A DNA stretch of 64,000 nucleotides from Methylobacterium sp. 17Sr1-1 (GTDB taxonomy: Bacteria > Pseudomonadota > Alphaproteobacteria > Rhizobiales > Beijerinckiaceae): contig NZ_CP029552.1 in assembly GCF_003173775.1 (NCBI RefSeq), positions 459,001-523,000 on the forward strand, given 5' to 3'. A program made the position numbers and the translations under genes. The stretch's first letter is position 1. Each line of letters begins with the position of its first letter. Shown here one piece after another: positions 60,927 to 64,000 of the stretch. Under the pieces are notes generated by a model. That model ran no database searches. It was not told the origin of the DNA and saw nothing but the letters and a program-made list of their open reading frames with translations.

Positions 60927-63446
60927 TTAGAAGCGCGAGCCGCCCGAGAAGCGGAAGGCCTGCGTCTGGTCCTTGCCGACCCTGCCGTAATAGGTGCCGT
61001 CGGCGCCGAAGACCTTCTGGCCCTCGTCCTTGCTGAGAGCGTAGGCGTAGTCGAAGCGGATCGGGCCGAGCGGCGAGTTCCACAGGATCGAGGCGCCGAC
61101 CGACGAGCGGATCGTCTGCTTGTCGCGGACGTTCACGCATTCCGGCTCGACCGTGATCGCGTTCGCTCCGATGGCGGAGAAGTTGCAGCCGCCGACCGGG
61201 CTGAAGCCGTTGATGAAGCCGTCGCCGTTGACGTCGAAGGCGCGCCGGCCCTTGTAGCCGAACAGCGTACCGGCATCGGCGAAGACCGCGCCCTTCAGGC
61301 CGAGGTCGCGAGGCAGACCCCAGATCGGGAACTGCACCTCGACCGAGGCGCCGACATAGGTCGTGCCGCCGATCGCGTTCGAGCGGGCGTCGCCCGAGCC
61401 GACGTCGCGCGGGCCGATGCCGTTCGGCGCGAAGCCGCGCACCAGCGACGGGCCGAGGAAGAACTGGTCGGTGACGCGAAGCGAGTTACCCTCGGTCGGC
61501 AGGATGTGGCCGCCCTGGAACTTCACGAAGCCGACGACGTCCTCCCACAGCTCCTTGTAGTACCGGCCTTCGCCGGTGACGCGGAAGAACTTCGAGTCGC
61601 CGCCGAGACCGGCATATTCGGGCTTCACCTCGCCGTAGAAGCCGTTGCGCGGCAGCTGCAGGTTGTCGAGGGTCGAATAGGCCAGGGTGACGCCGGCGAG
61701 CGAGGTCAGCGTCGAGCCAACCGCTTCCTTGAGGGCGATCGAGGCCTCGCCGTCATAGGCACAGTTCGGATAGAGCGCCTGACCGGTCGCGTTCACTGCC
61801 GTGTAGCCGGCGATCGGGAACGAGCAGTCGTTGTACGGCCGCTTCAACGTGTTCGGGATCTTCAGGTCGGTGTTGTAGATCGAGTAGCGCAGCGTGATGC
61901 CGAACTCCTCGGTGATCGGCAGGCCGAGACGGAGCTGGCCGCCGACCACGTCGGTCACGTAGCGCGAGTAGCGGGTCTGGTCGCTGTACTTGTTGAAGAC
62001 GTCGAAGCCGGCCGCCAGGCGGTAGCCGAGGAAGTACGGCTCGGTGAACGAGAAGTCGACGCCGCGGGTGTACTGACCGGCGGTGCCGGCGAGGCGGACA
62101 TACTGGCCACGGCCGAGGAAGTTCGACTCCGAGACCGAGACCTCGCCGATGATCCCGTCCGCCGTCGAGTAGCCGCCGGCGACCGAGAACGAGCCGGTCG
62201 GTTGATCCTCGACGTCAATGTTGACGACGACGCGGTCGGGGGCGGAGCCGGGCTCGTTGGAGAACCGCACCTTCTTGAAGAAGCCGAGGCCGTTCAGGCG
62301 GCGCTCGGCCCGGTCGACCAGCACGCGGTTGTAGGCGTCGCCCTCGGTGAGGTCGAGTTCGCGCCGCACGACGTAGTCGCGGGTGCGGGTGTTGCCGCGC
62401 ACGTTGATGCGCTCGATGTAGACCTTCGGGCCGTCCTCGACGATGTAGCCGAGGGCGACGGTGCCGGTGGCGCGGTCACGCTCGCCGGTCGGGCGGACCT
62501 GCGCGAAGGGGTGGCCGGCGCGGGCGACCGAGGTGGTGACGCCGGTGAGCGTCTTCTCGACGTCCTCGGCGTTGTAGACGTCGCCGACGCCGGTACGCAG
62601 CTCGTCGCGCAGCACCGTGCCGTCGACGCCCGGGATGCGGGAATCGACCGAGACCGCGCCGACGCGGTACTGCTGGCCTTCCTCGACCGTGATGGTGATG
62701 ATCCAGCCGCCGGCGGCGTCGTCGAAGCGCGAATCGGCCGAGGCGACCCGGAAGTCGGCGTAGCCGTTCTTCAGGTAGTAGCGCCGGATCAGGTCGAGGT
62801 CGTTGGCGAGCCGGTCGGGATCGTAGACGTCCGAGGTCTTGACGAAGCTGAGGAGGTTCATCTCCGACAGCGTCATCAGGTCCTTCAGCCGGCCGTCCGA
62901 GTAGACCTGGTTGCCGACGAAGCGGATCTCCTTGACGCCGGTCTTGTCACCCTCGTCGATGGTGTAGACGACGTCGACGCGGCCGTTCGGCAGGTCGACC
63001 GTGCGCACCGAGATCTTGGCCGACCCGCGGCCGGCCCGGCGGTACACCTCGCGGATACGCTCGAGGTCGGAGTTGATCGTCGCCTGGCTGTAGGGCCCGC
63101 GCGCCTTCGACTCGACGACGCTCTCGAGCGTGCCCTTCTCGACCTTCTTGTTGCCCTCGAAGAAGACGCGGTTGATCGTGTTGTTCTCGCGCACCGACAC
63201 GACGATGCGCCCGCCATTGTGCGCCACGCGCACGTCGGAGAACATCCCGCTGGCGATCAGGTTGCGGCGGCCCTCCTCGGGCGACACGCCGACCACGTAG
63301 GAACGGACCGTCTCTGCGTCGATCCGGCTGTTGCCCTGAACGACGATCTGCTGCGCGAAGGCGCTGCCGCTGGCGGCGATGGTGGCGGCCATGACAATGG
63401 CGCCTCTCGCCGACGCACGCCGGCGCTTACCCGTCATCGACATCAT
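60927..63446 (-). CDS. bamA: Outer-membrane protein assembly factor BamA
   Basis: An 839-residue protein: signal peptide (about residues 1-32, ending GSAFAQQ), five POTRA repeats (for example [20 protein letters not shown] and [20 protein letters not shown]), then a 16-strand Omp85 barrel ending [21 protein letters not shown] is the conserved VRGF loop. It inserts beta-barrel proteins into the outer membrane. Starts at 63446, 63443 and 63437 are all plausible; the first is used. Own transcription unit, judging from terminators on both sides. Confidence 0.97.
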   Translation of the reverse strand: MMSMTGKRRRASARGAIVMAATIAASGSAFAQQIVVQGNSRIDAETVRSYVVGVSPEEGRRNLIASGMFSDVRVAHNGGRIVVSVRENNTINRVFFEGNKKVEKGTLESVVESKARGPYSQATINSDLERIREVYRRAGRGSAKISVRTVDLPNGRVDVVYTIDEGDKTGVKEIRFVGNQVYSDGRLKDLMTLSEMNLLSFVKTSDVYDPDRLANDLDLIRRYYLKNGYADFRVASADSRFDDAAGGWIITITVEEGQQYRVGAVSVDSRIPGVDGTVLRDELRTGVGDVYNAEDVEKTLTGVTTSVARAGHPFAQVRPTGERDRATGTVALGYIVEDGPKVYIERINVRGNTRTRDYVVRRELDLTEGDAYNRVLVDRAERRLNGLGFFKKVRFSNEPGSAPDRVVVNIDVEDQPTGSFSVAGGYSTADGIIGEVSVSESNFLGRGQYVRLAGTAGQYTRGVDFSFTEPYFLGYRLAAGFDVFNKYSDQTRYSRYVTDVVGGQLRLGLPITEEFGITLRYSIYNTDLKIPNTLKRPYNDCSFPIAGYTAVNATGQALYPNCAYDGEASIALKEAVGSTLTSLAGVTLAYSTLDNLQLPRNGFYGEVKPEYAGLGGDSKFFRVTGEGRYYKELWEDVVGFVKFQGGHILPTEGNSLRVTDQFFLGPSLVRGFAPNGIGPRDVGSGDARSNAIGGTTYVGASVEVQFPIWGLPRDLGLKGAVFADAGTLFGYKGRRAFDVNGDGFINGFSPVGGCNFSAIGANAITVEPECVNVRDKQTIRSSVGASILWNSPLGPIRFDYAYALSKDEGQKVFGADGTYYGRVGKDQTQAFRFSGGSRF

Positions 63447-63865
63447 CAAATGGCCCGTCTCATTTTTTACCGGCGCGGATTCACACCCGCGGACGATCAC
63501 CCTCTCGCGAGTGCGAAGGCCCCTGGTCCTAGCCTCGCTTCTATCGGGAATCCCCGGCGAAGCAAACGCCACGCTCCCGGCCGAAGGGGATTTTGCCCAC
63601 ACGTTGCCTTCCGGTCACGGGCGCCATCCAAGCCTTTCGCCGGTCAGAGTCAGCGCGCGATGAACGACTCAGCTGGGCCAACGGCCCGGAATGGCACGCA
63701 TTTTAAGAAAATTGACGGCATCCACGAAAAGAGCCGCCCGCGCGGTGCGGGCGGCTCTCGCCGGCCTGTGGAAGAGGGCTTCCGGAGGGGTAGGGGATGT
63801 CATCGATCTCCGATTGATCGCTTCAGGCGATCCTGTCGGATCGCGTTCGCGATGCGGAGATCGTG
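63447..63865. other. Intergenic region between rseP and bamA
   Basis: About 420 bp. It contains the rseP terminator (63731-63757) and must hold the bamA promoter. Relatively AT-rich patches occur near 63455-63475 and 63700-63730. No gene recognised. Confidence 0.6.
63731..63757 (-). terminator. Intrinsic terminator after rseP
   Basis: GAGCCGCCCG pairs with CGGGCGGCTC around a seven-base loop; on the minus strand it is followed by TTTTCG. It lies about 110 bp past the rseP stop. Confidence 0.8.
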
Positions 63866-64000
63866 TCAGGTGCCGCGGTTGAACGCGGCGCCGATGTGCA
63901 GGATGTCGTTCCAGGTCGCGAACAGCATCAGCATCAGCACCAGGGCGAGGCCGATGCGGAAGCCGATCTCCTGCGCCCGCTCGCTCAAGGGGCGGCCGCG
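63866..64000 (-). CDS. rseP: RIP metalloprotease RseP, C-terminal part
   Basis: Only the last 44 residues are in the window: RGRPLSERAQEIGFRIGLAL then VLMLMLFATWNDILHIG. This is the conserved C-terminal transmembrane end of RseP/site-2 proteases, which cleave anti-sigma factors within the membrane. The gene order rseP-bamA-lpxD is the standard alphaproteobacterial one. The HExxH active site lies outside the window. Confidence 0.85.
   Translation of the reverse strand, partial: RGRPLSERAQEIGFRIGLALVLMLMLFATWNDILHIGAAFNRGT

Noticed and set aside
63691..63882. 63-residue plus-strand frame near the window end
   Set aside because: It covers the rseP terminator and the end of rseP on the other strand; no independent support.

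Overview
The window is GC-rich alphaproteobacterial chromosome. The lipid A and outer-membrane block at the right end runs rseP-bamA-lpxD-fabZ-lpxA-lpxI-lpxB, with LpxI rather than LpxH, which is the alphaproteobacterial arrangement. The protein character suggests Methylobacterium or a close Methylobacteriaceae relative (inference; no rRNA is present to settle it).

Layout. 1-16 kb: signalling and regulatory genes with scattered enzymes: a truncated HD-GYP protein, a LysR regulator, a DHH phosphoesterase, an AraC regulator, a spermidine-synthase-like methyltransferase, an alpha/beta hydrolase, a LysR and aldo/keto reductase divergent pair, an acyltransferase, an MHYT-PAS-GGDEF-EAL protein and a DUF418 membrane protein. 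16-25 kb: a large bacterial alpha-2-macroglobulin with a CTEQ thioester motif, divergent from a peptidoglycan-binding secreted protein, then several small hypothetical genes. 25.2-31.4 kb: an accessory segment bounded by a complete tRNA-Arg(CCG) and a partial copy of the same tRNA plus its upstream flank. It holds an integrase remnant, MmgE/PrpD and DUF429-like fragments, an IS630-family element, a stand-alone LigD phosphoesterase domain and a hybrid histidine kinase. I read it as a decayed genomic island inserted at the tRNA anticodon loop. 31.4-43 kb: a second DHH protein, an MFS carrier and a polyol (mannitol/sorbitol type) locus. The locus consists of a mannitol dehydrogenase, a binding protein, two permeases, an ATPase, a fructokinase and a xylulokinase that has decayed through an internal deletion. 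43-56 kb: a LysR regulator divergent from a YceI-cytochrome b561-YceI operon, an SDR, prmA, a zinc alcohol dehydrogenase with a translationally coupled partner, an outer-membrane protein, a RidA-GNAT fusion, a LOV blue-light histidine kinase and a peroxiredoxin. 56-64 kb: lipid A synthesis and BamA.

How the genes work together. The polyol locus would import a hexitol, oxidise it to fructose and phosphorylate the fructose; its xylulose branch is broken. The lpx cluster makes UDP-GlcNAc-derived lipid A precursors alongside FabZ. BamA sits between two intrinsic terminators, so it is probably its own transcription unit.

Repeats are prominent. A dispersed palindromic family shares a 10-bp hairpin arm at about 3.8, 21.5, 39.2 and 41.0 kb. 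A 43-bp perfect inverted repeat lies near 46.3 kb, a 33-bp tandem repeat runs through the prmA stop codon, a 15-bp tandem repeat multiplies a start codon near 50.3 kb, and a 42-bp palindrome near 32.9 kb looks like two IS630 ends joined. No CRISPR array, rRNA operon or intact prophage was seen.
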